Positions 1 to 7,256 are shown, counted from the stretch's first letter. The stretch is 10,776 bases of DNA from CAZDML01 sp964506645 (GCA_964506645.1 CAZDML010000069.1:1-10776); one strand, 5' to 3'. Program-made: numbers and translations. Notes: generated by a model not told the origin, from the letters alone.

Positions 1-747
1 AGAGAGATAGGCTTCGCTCAAGCTCTGTGTCGCCGCAATCCGGAGCTCTTTCCCTTTTTCATCCAGGAGCATGAGTGAACAAATTTTGGAGCCTAGCATC
101 TCAGCCGTCATCGTCACAATCAGCTGCAAAATCTCTCGCAAATACGACCCCTGCGCAATCGACGTCGACATCACCCTCAATGCTTCCAGCTGTTTGGAAC
201 GCCGCTGCGCTTGATGAAAGATCTGAGCGTGATCGATTGCACCGGCGATCGCATTGGTGATTGTTTCTGATAATTTAATCTCTGCGGGAGAATGCTTATG
301 TGCCTTACGGTGATGGACATTCAGAACGCCAACCAGCTGATCCTTAAGTTTGATGGGAACAGAGAGAAAGGCTTCGTATTTATCCTCTTTTAAATTGTTG
401 AAAAATTTAAAGCGCGGATCTTCGCTGGCATTTTTCGCAATCGCAACACCCTTTTTGTGTTCGGCAACCCAGCCGGTGATCCCTTCGCCAAGCTTGAGTC
501 GGATCTTCCCCACCTGCTCAGTATGTGGCTGTGGGTTATAACACCCCCGCAAGACGACGTCGTTCCGGTCAATTTCGAGCAGATAAATTAGCACCGAATC
601 CGCATGAAGCTGGTGGGCAATCATTTTTGAGAGCTTCTGCAGCAATTCCCCCAAATCCGAGGTCGTACTGGAAATGCGAATAATATCGTGCAAAACAGCA
701 ATTTCACGGTCTTTATCTTTGGATGATGTAGCAGTCACTTTAGCCAT
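1..747 (-). CDS. Tandem GAF-domain sensor protein, N-terminal part (gene runs off window start)
   Basis: The reading frame opens at ATG 747 and stays open for 249 codons to base 1, so the protein is C-terminally incomplete. Residues about 32-177 read as a full GAF domain: the segment LGEGITGWVAEHKKGVAI (residues 86-103), then NASEDPRF and the strand pair FLSVPIKLKDQLVGVLNV are typical of the family. A helical linker (about 175-200) leads into a second GAF domain starting near residue 203 (LREILQLIVTMTAEMLGS, then SLMLLDEKGKEL). GAF domains bind small ligands or mediate dimerisation. The output domain, which would identify it as a histidine kinase, diguanylate cyclase, phosphatase, PtsP-like or other protein, lies outside the window. 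There is no signal peptide or membrane segment, so it is probably cytoplasmic. It follows tsaD on the same strand after 82 bases, so it may be read through from the operon or have its own promoter. The GAF assignment is firm; the function is unknown. Confidence 0.88.
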   Translation of the reverse strand, partial: MAKVTATSSKDKDREIAVLHDIIRISSTTSDLGELLQKLSKMIAHQLHADSVLIYLLEIDRNDVVLRGCYNPQPHTEQVGKIRLKLGEGITGWVAEHKKGVAIAKNASEDPRFKFFNNLKEDKYEAFLSVPIKLKDQLVGVLNVHHRKAHKHSPAEIKLSETITNAIAGAIDHAQIFHQAQRRSKQLEALRVMSTSIAQGSYLREILQLIVTMTAEMLGSKICSLMLLDEKGKELRIAATQSLSEAYLS

Positions 748-829
748 AAGGTCCTTATTTAAGCAATTTCAGCGGGGTGCTCGCACATTTCCTGAAATCT
801 ATTGTGCAATTCAGCATTCAAGTACCCCC
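748..829 (-). other. tsaD-to-GAF intergenic gap with possible nested stem-loop
   Basis: This is the longest non-coding stretch in the window. On the minus strand an outer arm GGGGT (828-824) can pair with ACCCC (778-774). Inside it TTGCACA (809-803) can pair with TGTGCGA (787-781), with one G-U pair and a 15-base apical loop. No U-run follows, so it is not a classical intrinsic terminator. Two near-identical short direct repeats are also present (plus strand GCAATTCAGC at 806-815 and GCAATTTCAGC at 763-773). I found no convincing -35/-10 pair. The structure was paired by eye and could be chance. Confidence 0.3.
752..756 (-). promoter_or_regulatory. Ribosome binding site of the GAF gene
   Basis: On the minus strand AAGGA lies four bases before ATG 747. 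The spacing is a little short, but it is the only purine-rich Shine-Dalgarno match near this start and supports it. Confidence 0.5.
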
Positions 830-1825
830 TCACCAGCTCTTGACCAGGAGGGATGCATCCACTTGAAGCGAGTTGGGCTTCCGGGAAGGATGTTTAAGTT
901 TGTAATACCCAGCCGCGGCAATCATCGCAGCATTGTCTGTACAGAAGCTTAGATCAGGTAAAAAGACTTTAATTCCAAACTCTTTAGATTTATCTTGAAA
1001 TATTTTTCGAAGTCTTTTATTGGCTGCAACACCCCCGCCCACAACCACTGATTTCAGCCTATTTTTCTGGGCTGCCTCCAAGGTTTTCTTTACCAAAACA
1101 TCGACCACGGACTCCTGAAATGAAGCACAAATATCTGCGGTAGTGGCTTTTTGGCGTTTTGGGGTGTTTGCAAGGTAGTTCAAAACAGAGGTTTTTAAGC
1201 CGCTGAAAGAGAAATCGAAGGTACCTGGGAGCCAGGCTCGCGGGAAATTAACTGCATTATAATCGCCTTTTGATGCCATCCGATCGATCGATGGCCCCCC
1301 AGGAAAGGGCAAATCCAGCATATTGGCGACCTTATCAAAGGCTTCGCCGGCAGCGTCATCCCGGGTCTTGCCTAAAGTAGTGTACTTGCCGTAGCCATGG
1401 AAAATTTGAAGTTCCGTATGCCCGCCGGAGACGATCAGCCCTAAAAAGGGCGGCCTGAGGCCATCATGCTCCACAAGACCAGCAAAGAGATGCCCCTCCA
1501 GGTGATTCACCCCCACCACCGGAAGCCCCTGTGCCCAAGCCAAGGTCTCGGCGGTCACTGTCCCGATTAAAAGACATCCTACAAGACCTGGACCGGTGGT
1601 CACAGCAATGGCATCGATGGGGACACGCGCCTTCTTTTGCGCGGCATCAATCACATCGTTGATGCGCTCCACGTGCGCACGACTGGCCAGTTCCGGCACG
1701 ACCCCCCGAAAGGGCCGGTGAACAGACATCTGAGAGGCAACAGCACTGCTTAAAACCTTTCGACCGTTTTGCACAACAGCAGCCGCTGTTTCATCGCAAG
1801 AGGTTTCAATGCCCAGGATATTCAT
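830..1825 (-). CDS. tsaD: tRNA N6-threonylcarbamoyladenosine transferase TsaD
   Basis: This 331-residue protein has the usual TsaD length and is complete. TsaD transfers the threonylcarbamoyl group from threonylcarbamoyl-AMP onto A37 of tRNAs that read ANN codons, in the cytoplasm, together with TsaB and TsaE; TsaC/Sua5 makes the intermediate. Visible hallmarks are the N-terminal ETSCDETAAAVV (7-18), the metal-binding HLEGH (H108 and H112), SGGHTEL (133-139), the FPGGPSIDR substrate loop (174-182), VVGGGVAANKRLR (261-273) and the C-terminal CTDNAAMIA with the third metal ligand D297. The start codon overlaps the stop of the upstream deacetylase gene as ATGA, suggesting translational coupling, and no Shine-Dalgarno sequence is seen. 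tsaB, tsaE and tsaC are not in the window. Placing a tRNA-modification gene at the end of an envelope operon gives it no envelope role by itself. Confidence 0.97.
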   Translation of the reverse strand: MNILGIETSCDETAAAVVQNGRKVLSSAVASQMSVHRPFRGVVPELASRAHVERINDVIDAAQKKARVPIDAIAVTTGPGLVGCLLIGTVTAETLAWAQGLPVVGVNHLEGHLFAGLVEHDGLRPPFLGLIVSGGHTELQIFHGYGKYTTLGKTRDDAAGEAFDKVANMLDLPFPGGPSIDRMASKGDYNAVNFPRAWLPGTFDFSFSGLKTSVLNYLANTPKRQKATTADICASFQESVVDVLVKKTLEAAQKNRLKSVVVGGGVAANKRLRKIFQDKSKEFGIKVFLPDLSFCTDNAAMIAAAGYYKLKHPSRKPNSLQVDASLLVKSW

Positions 1826-2919
1826 CGTTTGTACAAGGAGGGCAGGAGGACAAAATCAATGCCTTTCGTTTTGAACTCTGGAATCTTATGTGTCAATGCT
1901 TCAACGATATGTTTACGACGGTAATGGCCGATCGCAATGGTTTGCCCCTGTTTTTGTGCGAGTTTCATGACGACATCCAGTTGCTTTTCGATCGCAGCCA
2001 CACTGTCTTCGTTATCCAGAAACGTTTCATTGACCAAACAAGGGACCCCCCGACGTTTGGCAATTTTAGGTACGACCGATTTGGCCGTGGTATGCGAGTC
2101 CAGGAAAAATAGCTGCTTTTCTTTGACCCACTGCATCACAAGATCCATCTTCTTCTCATCACTGGTAAAAGCGGATCCCATATGATTATTGATTCCTTCC
2201 AATCCAGGGACACTGGCCACATCAGCATCAAATTTTTGACGAAGCTGCGCTGCGTTCATACGCAAGTACAGCGCATGGCTGCCCGGATCGTTGTGAATCA
2301 CGTCCAAAGGTTCCATCGGGAGATGAAGAATGACGCTGAAACCCTGGCGATGCGCTTTTTGTGCCAATGCTTTCGAGAAACGCTGTTGGGGAAGGATCGC
2401 AAATGTGAGAGGGATTTTGAGCTCAGCGAACCGGTCCATCTGCGTCAGCGAGTAGGCCACATCATCAATCACAAGAGCGGCGCGCAGGCGCTTTCCTGAT
2501 GGACCCGCTCCCGAGGATGTCTTCTCGGCGACTGGCGCAAACACCAGACGCTGAAACACCCAAGGCCCCTGCCGGATCTCGTAAGTCGTCAATCCCTTCT
2601 CGACATGGCGTGTCACCGAGACGCTTTCCGAGTGAGCAATATCTTCCAGGGACTCCTGCAGGGAATGGACAGCTTGCTGATCGACGCTGTGGATACGCCG
2701 CGTGTTCTCGATCCACTCTAACGTCCACAAGCGCTGCTCAATCCTGCGCTGGGCTTCAATGTGATGGTCTTGAATGCCAGCGGCGTTCAGCTCACGATTG
2801 ACAGCATTTTCCAGACGCGCACTCCGCGCTTTAAAAGAAACGGGCCAGCCGGAACGGTAAAACAGCCACCAGGCACCGCCTCCAAGAAGCACCCCCAGGA
2901 GAAGTAGTTTTTTCAGCAT
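1822..2919 (-). CDS. YibQ-like divergent polysaccharide deacetylase (DUF610 family)
   Basis: This 365-residue protein has an N-terminal hydrophobic anchor (about 3-20, LLLLGVLLGGGAWWLF) and a helical, charged stretch of low similarity (about 30-135). The deacetylase-like domain runs from about 145 to 363. Family marks in order are ALVIDDVAYS (148-157), ILHLPMEPL (197-205), GINNHMGSAF (242-251), FFLDSHTT (271-278), ETFLDNE (298-304) and AIGHYRRKHIVEAL (329-342). The fold resembles NodB-type carbohydrate deacetylases, and the D-D, H and D-S residues expected at the metal site are kept. The true substrate of this family is not established, but genomic linkage points to peptidoglycan or another envelope glycan. 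It sits in the periplasm, tethered to the inner membrane. It begins 33 bases after ctpA and overlaps tsaD by ATGA. The envC-ctpA-yibQ order is common in Gram-negative bacteria, which supports the call. No clear Shine-Dalgarno precedes the start. Confidence 0.9.
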   Translation of the reverse strand: MLKKLLLLGVLLGGGAWWLFYRSGWPVSFKARSARLENAVNRELNAAGIQDHHIEAQRRIEQRLWTLEWIENTRRIHSVDQQAVHSLQESLEDIAHSESVSVTRHVEKGLTTYEIRQGPWVFQRLVFAPVAEKTSSGAGPSGKRLRAALVIDDVAYSLTQMDRFAELKIPLTFAILPQQRFSKALAQKAHRQGFSVILHLPMEPLDVIHNDPGSHALYLRMNAAQLRQKFDADVASVPGLEGINNHMGSAFTSDEKKMDLVMQWVKEKQLFFLDSHTTAKSVVPKIAKRRGVPCLVNETFLDNEDSVAAIEKQLDVVMKLAQKQGQTIAIGHYRRKHIVEALTHKIPEFKTKGIDFVLLPSLYKR

Positions 2920-2952
2920 AGATGTTACTGTCTAGCGCGGGGAAGGAGTGCG

Positions 2953-4206
2953 TTAGTCCTTCATTTTCGTGAGAATTTCACGCGCCTTTAAAATTTCTTG
3001 AGCGCGCTCCAAGGCCTCATCACGCACCCGGTCGGATTTAGCATCCGGTTTGGCGGGTGTGGGTTTGGAAAAGATCTGCTCTTCCTGCTGTTGGAGTTTG
3101 ATTTCCACTTCGCGAGGGACTTCAATCTCAATATCCGGCAAGATACCGCCCTTGCCGGTCTTTTCATCACGATGGAATGTGCGGCCCGAAGGCGTATAGT
3201 ATTTGGCCGTCGTTAATCGCAGGCCGCTGCCGTCGCCCAGAGGAATAACAGACTGCACACTCCCTTTCCCAAAGGTTTCCGAGCCCATAATAATGGCGCG
3301 CTTGTAATCCTGCATACAGCCGGAGAAGATTTCGCTGCCTGAAGCAGATCCATGATTCACCAGGATCACCATGGGAAGCTGTTCAAACGGGGCACGCACA
3401 TCCGCACGAAACTCCTGTTTCGGCTGACGACGACCTTCCGTATAAACAATCATCCTGTTTCCCCCAATAAAGAGCTTGCACGTATCCACCGCCACATTGA
3501 GAAGCCCGCCGGGATTGTTTCGAAGGTCAACAATGATGTTTTTCATGCCCTGGCCCTTCAGGGAGTGCAGGGCTTTCTCAAAGTCGATGGCTGAACGCTG
3601 CGTAAACTCGGTCAGACGAATATAGCCGGTACCGTCTTTGAGCATTTTTGCGGTGATGCTTTCGATTTTGATCAGCTCACGGGTCAGGCTAAAGTCTTTA
3701 AGTTCCTTTTCCCCTTCTCGAGCCACGGTAACGACAACTTTTGTTCCCGGCGCACCACGCAGCTTTTTCACAGCCTGCTCTATTGTAATGTCCTGGGTAA
3801 TTTCGCCATCAATTTTGGCAATACGATCTGCGGGGAGCACTCCGGCTTTGTACGCAGGCGTTCCGGGCAAAGGCGTAATGACCGTCAGGATGTTATCGCG
3901 AATCGCAATACGAATGCCAAGACCACCAAATTCGCCTTCGGTCTCGGTTTTCATTTCTTTATGAGCATCGGGCTCTAAAAATTGGGAGAAGGGGTCTAGA
4001 TTGCGCACCATACCCGACGCCGCGCCGTATACCAGCTTGCGTGCCTCCACTTCCGTCACATAGTTATCACGAATTAAATTCATCACCTCGACGAGCATCT
4101 TCATATCTTCGTAGGTTTGGTCCGCCGCCGAACGAACGGCAGGATGACACAAGACTAACAGACCAACACACAGAGCGATGGATGTTTTAACGTGACGACG
4201 CTTCAT
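2953..4206 (-). CDS. ctpA: Carboxy-terminal processing protease, S41 family (CtpA type)
   Basis: This 417-residue periplasmic serine protease has a signal peptide (about 5-27, cleavage plausible after VRSA). An N-terminal helical part (30-90) carries NYVTEVEARKLVYGAASGMV and LDPFSQFLEP. A PDZ domain (about 92-172) includes GGLGIRIA and LPADRIAKIDGE. The protease core runs from about 190 to 365. The catalytic serine is S289 in NHGSASGSEIFSG; the lysine is K314 and the supporting glutamine Q318 in TFGKGSVQ. The 25-residue Ser-Lys and 4-residue Lys-Gln spacings match Prc/Ctp enzymes. The C-terminal tail (366-417) is charged and helical (KLQQQEEQ onward). Related Ctp proteases trim or degrade peptidoglycan hydrolases and lipoproteins; the neighbouring EnvC-like and FtsX genes make control of a cell-wall hydrolase a likely job here. 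The start overlaps the envC-like stop by ATGA and has the best Shine-Dalgarno in the window. Confidence 0.95.
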   Translation of the reverse strand: MKRRHVKTSIALCVGLLVLCHPAVRSAADQTYEDMKMLVEVMNLIRDNYVTEVEARKLVYGAASGMVRNLDPFSQFLEPDAHKEMKTETEGEFGGLGIRIAIRDNILTVITPLPGTPAYKAGVLPADRIAKIDGEITQDITIEQAVKKLRGAPGTKVVVTVAREGEKELKDFSLTRELIKIESITAKMLKDGTGYIRLTEFTQRSAIDFEKALHSLKGQGMKNIIVDLRNNPGGLLNVAVDTCKLFIGGNRMIVYTEGRRQPKQEFRADVRAPFEQLPMVILVNHGSASGSEIFSGCMQDYKRAIIMGSETFGKGSVQSVIPLGDGSGLRLTTAKYYTPSGRTFHRDEKTGKGGILPDIEIEVPREVEIKLQQQEEQIFSKPTPAKPDAKSDRVRDEALERAQEILKAREILTKMKD

Positions 4207-5423
4207 GGGGACGTCCTCCTTACGGGACTATTCGAATCAGAATTCGGAGCCAACCAGACCAACGGATCGATTGGTTCTTCTTGATGGCGCATCTCAAAAT
4301 AAAAAGCTCCGGTAGCGTCCAGCGTACCGATGGGGTCCAGAGCCGTGAGCAACTGACCTTCCTGGACCTGTGTTTGCCCTAAACTACCGTACACCGACGT
4401 CATCTGCTTGGCATGCTGTACGATGACCAGCTGGCCATAGCGCTGAAAGGGACGTGCATATAATACTTTTCCTGGCTCGATACAGCGCACCGATTTTCCG
4501 GCCTCGCCTTGAATTTTAATCCCATTGGAAATTTGCAACTGATGCAGGTCCTGCGAATAATGCCGGCCAAAGGTCTGAACCACATGCCCGCGGACAGGCC
4601 ACGGAAGCGATGCCTTGGCCATGGGGACAACCCGAGGAGCCATCACTGCTTTTCCAACGCGGCGCTCTTCTTTGATCACATCCCGCGCTTGATCACGGTG
4701 TGTCCGTAACTCTTCGAGAATGACGCGTAAGGCCTGCGCGGATTGTTCCATCTGATTACGCTCATCTTCCAAATGTTGTTTGCGCTTGAGAGCCTGCTGC
4801 CAACGTGACCAGTGCGAGTGCTGTTCGGCCTGGAAATCGGAGGAGGCCTTTCGGTAGCGCACTTCCTGGCGTCGCCATTGGGCTTCTTCCTGGCGCCAGC
4901 GCTGTTCCTGTCGGCGGGCTTCCTGAAACCCCAGTTGCGCCGCCAGGGATAGATCCGTCAGTTGCGAAAGAACGATGGGCAGGGGACGCAGTTCGACTTC
5001 TTGCTCACGAGTGGCTGTTTGTACGGTACGGTCCTTATATAAAGCGGTTGTCAATATTCGCATTTCGCGCTGCGCGGACTCCCGAATATGACTCTTTTCT
5101 GCGACCGCCCACTGCGCCGTCTGCACCAAGAGACGTGTTTTTTTCCACTGCTCGCGAACGGACGTGAGTGTCGTTTGCGCTTTCTCTAAGAGAGCGCCTG
5201 TCGCTTTCCACTGCTTTTTGGAAATCTCCGCCTTACGCTGCCACTGGTCGGCTTCCCTCTCGTTTTCAGCCAAGCGTGAGCGCAGCGATTCCAGCTGCCG
5301 TTGCTGTTGCTCAATCTGCCTTTCGTAACGACGTACGAGAACGTCGTACGAGCCTGGCGCTGCGTACGCAGGACAACTTAAGCAAACAACCAAACTCCAA
5401 ATGCCAACGTGTCTACTTTGCAT
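4203..5423 (-). CDS. EnvC-like murein hydrolase activator (coiled coil plus degenerate LytM/M23 domain)
   Basis: This 406-residue protein has a signal peptide (about 5-21, ending PAYAA), a long coiled-coil region rich in Q, E, R and K (about 25-255) and a LytM/M23 domain (about 275-391). In active M23 peptidases zinc is held by HxGID and HxH, with a further His in YxHL. Here those sites read SNGIK (299-303), YGSL (345-348) and AFYFE (373-377), so every ligand is gone. The fold markers GKVLYA, YGQLVIVQHA and DPLVWL remain. This is the pattern of E. coli EnvC, which activates amidases instead of cutting peptidoglycan, and whose coiled coil is held by the extracytoplasmic part of FtsX. Its gene overlaps ftsX by 11 bases and ctpA by 4, so FtsX is the expected partner. 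It works in the periplasm, probably at the septum. An amidase target is not encoded in the window. I call it EnvC-like because activity cannot be read from the sequence. Confidence 0.9.
   Translation of the reverse strand: MQSRHVGIWSLVVCLSCPAYAAPGSYDVLVRRYERQIEQQQRQLESLRSRLAENEREADQWQRKAEISKKQWKATGALLEKAQTTLTSVREQWKKTRLLVQTAQWAVAEKSHIRESAQREMRILTTALYKDRTVQTATREQEVELRPLPIVLSQLTDLSLAAQLGFQEARRQEQRWRQEEAQWRRQEVRYRKASSDFQAEQHSHWSRWQQALKRKQHLEDERNQMEQSAQALRVILEELRTHRDQARDVIKEERRVGKAVMAPRVVPMAKASLPWPVRGHVVQTFGRHYSQDLHQLQISNGIKIQGEAGKSVRCIEPGKVLYARPFQRYGQLVIVQHAKQMTSVYGSLGQTQVQEGQLLTALDPIGTLDATGAFYFEMRHQEEPIDPLVWLAPNSDSNSPVRRTSP
4215..4221 (-). promoter_or_regulatory. Strong ribosome binding site of ctpA
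   Basis: AAGGAGG on the minus strand is eight bases before ATG 4206. It lies inside the 3' end of the envC-like gene, so ctpA can be started independently even though its start overlaps the preceding stop. It fixes the ctpA start. Confidence 0.8.
5328..5350 (-). repeat. Short inverted repeats near the 5' end of the envC-like gene
   Basis: CGTACGA (5332-5338) pairs with TCGTACG (5344-5350) over a five-base loop, and an alternative pairing ACGACGT (5328-5334) with ACGTCGT (5341-5347) is possible. The bases encode part of YDVLVRRYERQ just after the signal peptide, so the repeat may simply reflect codon choice. Confidence 0.35.
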
Positions 5424-6156
5424 GGAAAAATCGAAATCCCAAGCAAGCCAAGGCGCCGGCGATTCCGGCCCCCAGCGGAAGCGAAGAGCTTACCGTCATG
5501 GCACTGTTTTCAAAGGCGGTTCGCAGTGTTTGCAGCCATACCGCTTCTGCGATTCCCCCGCCTAAAAGTCCCCAGCCCACATGCAGAATCATTTCTCCGG
5601 GAAGTAAATGCAGGACAAAAAACCGGTAAATCCCGGCGCAGGCCCACAATCCCACAACCCCTAGCAACAAAAGCGCCAAACGTCGAATCGCGATGCGCCA
5701 TCGCTCCACAGATTGCCATGTCGACAGAACTTGGGGGTCCCAGCGAATCTCGGTTATCGAAGGCAGCACTTTTAAACGCTCCACAGGGGCCACCGACTGC
5801 ATCCAAGCGGTATCACTGTAATGGATGACCACTGATGCGGGCAGTGGATTCTCTTTTAACAGTTGAAGTGATTTGGCCAGCATAGGATCAAGCGCTGCTT
5901 TTTGAAAGGCCTGCTCTTTGGTCGTCAACACCGCACTCTCAATATCCTTATCCTGTAGTTTAAATTGATCCAGCCAACCGAGCGCCTGTGCATCGGAAAG
6001 CGAATTTTGCAGAAAAACGACGACCACCAATCCTTCCTTGATGTGGCGCGACTCCTGACCCAAGCGCTGATAGCCTTCTACGATAAATAGCGCCAAGAGG
6101 GTTACTAAAAAAGACACAACAAAGGCGTGCGTTCGAACTAGACGAGTCGCTTTCAT
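5413..6156 (-). CDS. ftsX: Compact FtsX-like cell division membrane protein
   Basis: This 247-residue protein is short for FtsX (E. coli has 352). Its layout is: short N-terminal cytoplasmic end, TM1 about 10-28, extracytoplasmic domain 29-155, TM2 about 156-180, then two weaker hydrophobic segments (about 187-210 and 226-244). The extracytoplasmic domain has the family signature, with VVVVFLQNSLSDAQA (43-57), DKDIESAVLTTKEQAF and especially KENPLPASVVIHY (101-113). In usual FtsX the stretch after TM2 is a basic/acidic cytoplasmic loop ending in an LVGA-like motif that couples to the ATPase FtsE. Here TM2 passes almost at once (YRFFVLHLLPGEM) into TM3, so most of that loop is missing. No ftsE lies on either side, whereas ftsE normally precedes ftsX. 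The gene starts 35 bases after csaB, with AAAAGG a little far upstream, and overlaps the EnvC-like gene by 11 bases. FtsX family membership is well supported; how it is driven is open. Confidence 0.85.
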   Translation of the reverse strand: MKATRLVRTHAFVVSFLVTLLALFIVEGYQRLGQESRHIKEGLVVVVFLQNSLSDAQALGWLDQFKLQDKDIESAVLTTKEQAFQKAALDPMLAKSLQLLKENPLPASVVIHYSDTAWMQSVAPVERLKVLPSITEIRWDPQVLSTWQSVERWRIAIRRLALLLLGVVGLWACAGIYRFFVLHLLPGEMILHVGWGLLGGGIAEAVWLQTLRTAFENSAMTVSSSLPLGAGIAGALACLGFRFFHAK

Positions 6157-6191
6157 ATCGCAAAATCAACCTTTTCTGCGAGTATACATAA

Positions 6192-7256
6192 TCAGAATCG
6201 TGTTGCGGGGCGCTGGTAGACCGGCCTTGCGGCTTGCACAGAGGTATGCGACGCACGCGGACGATACCGATCCGGCATGATTTCACGATTTCGCCAGGCT
6301 TCGCTGATCTGCCGAAAAACAGCTTCCGCATCCCATCCCCGTTCAAACGTCCACATCGGTTGTCCAAAATCGCGGCACAGAGTACGCACTTTACGCTCAT
6401 ACCCCCATCCAATAAATGCTTTTTCGGAGAGCGCCGCTAACACCAAAGCGTGATAGCGCATACTGATGACCAAGTCATAATCGGCCATCCAAGTAAGCAC
6501 CTCGCCAGGGTGATGCCACAACCGAACATGGACCGGTGTATGCGCAAGCCCTGCAGCCTTGTGCGCGATCGGCGCATCTTGTTCCGGGAAGAACACCAGG
6601 AAATCCACGCCGATATTCCATTGACCCGCGATGCGATCGGCCAGATAGGCGAGGTCATGTTCCCACCCTGTCCGTCGCGACCACGGTGCCACAGCGATTG
6701 CAATGCGCGATTCTTTCGCACGATCCTTCTGGGTATGAGCGACGGGCAACCCAAACACCAAATCGCGCACTTCCTTGACCGGAAAAAAGACCCCCGCTGC
6801 CTCGAGCGCCTTGCGTGAATCCGTGTCACGCACAGACGCACTGTCGACCACCATACCGAATGTCAGGCGCGTGATCCAGCGATTGAAACCATTGGCGATG
6901 GGGTCGACACCGATGGCCGTAATCTCGTTACGGCAACCGAAAAACTTGGCGACCCATAAGAGCCCCAGATAGTACACATGATTCCAGATCCCGGTGGTTT
7001 CCTGAAGAAGTCCTCCCCCGCCCAGAATAAAGCGGCGCGCGCGCGACAAAGGTCCGACCCACGCCCAGGGGTGCCACCGATTCACCGTTTGCACCGCGTG
7101 ACGCTCCGCGGTTTCATGCAGGCGAAACGTCAACACGGTAATTTCTGCCCCCGGTTGTTCCGCACGCACTTTGTGAATCAGGGCCGATAAAATCAGTTCG
7201 TCTCCCGCATTTTCAAATCCATAATACCCGGCGATCACAACAGAATTCGTTTTCAT
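6192..7256 (-). CDS. csaB: Polysaccharide pyruvyl transferase, CsaB type
   Basis: CsaB-type enzymes transfer pyruvate from phosphoenolpyruvate as a ketal onto sugars of a secondary cell-wall polymer, the anchor that SLH-domain proteins bind. The 354-residue protein shows GYYGFENAGDELIL (10-23), the glycine-rich GGGGLLQET (79-87), the SVRDTDSRKAL segment (141-151), ISMRYHALVLAALS (264-277) with the family His, and GWGYERKVRTL (283-293), all characteristic. It is cytoplasmic, without signal peptide or TM segments. An in-frame ATG at 7382 would add 42 residues unlike the family and would run deep into the upstream gene. ATG 7256 has a Shine-Dalgarno at 7 bases, gives an ATGA overlap with the DUF5693 stop, and begins directly with the conserved first strand, so I chose it. 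The preceding DUF5693 gene is a recurrent csaB neighbour. The C-terminal tail (about 328-354) is basic and not conserved as far as I can tell. Confidence 0.92.
   Translation of the reverse strand: MKTNSVVIAGYYGFENAGDELILSALIHKVRAEQPGAEITVLTFRLHETAERHAVQTVNRWHPWAWVGPLSRARRFILGGGGLLQETTGIWNHVYYLGLLWVAKFFGCRNEITAIGVDPIANGFNRWITRLTFGMVVDSASVRDTDSRKALEAAGVFFPVKEVRDLVFGLPVAHTQKDRAKESRIAIAVAPWSRRTGWEHDLAYLADRIAGQWNIGVDFLVFFPEQDAPIAHKAAGLAHTPVHVRLWHHPGEVLTWMADYDLVISMRYHALVLAALSEKAFIGWGYERKVRTLCRDFGQPMWTFERGWDAEAVFRQISEAWRNREIMPDRYRPRASHTSVQAARPVYQRPATRF

Noticed and set aside
774..829. Intrinsic terminator after tsaD
   Set aside because: The possible stem is interrupted and not followed by a run of T on the minus strand.
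1835..1849. Strong plus-strand Shine-Dalgarno-like purines (AAGGAGG, AGGAGG)
   Set aside because: No plus-strand start codon follows at a suitable distance; the bases fall in the minus-strand deacetylase coding sequence, and the nearest plus-strand frame (from 1888) has no family resemblance.
4805..5629. Two consecutive plus-strand open frames (120 and 153 codons) opposite the EnvC-like and ftsX genes
   Set aside because: They mirror well-supported minus-strand genes, have odd composition rich in Pro, Ala, Ser and Arg, and show no recognisable domain.
5413..5640. Frameshift as the cause of the short FtsX C-terminus
   Set aside because: The current frame still encodes two further hydrophobic segments and ends in the tight overlap with the next gene, so an intact compact protein fits better; I could not exclude an in-frame deletion.
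6181..6190. TATACT on the minus strand in the csaB-ftsX gap as a -10 box for ftsX
   Set aside because: No acceptable -35 hexamer lies 16-18 bases upstream and the gap is only 35 bases; a single hexamer match is weak evidence.
5960..6412. 150-codon minus-strand frame spanning the csaB-ftsX junction
   Set aside because: It overlaps two recognised genes in another frame and its translation looks like frame-shifted csaB and ftsX.
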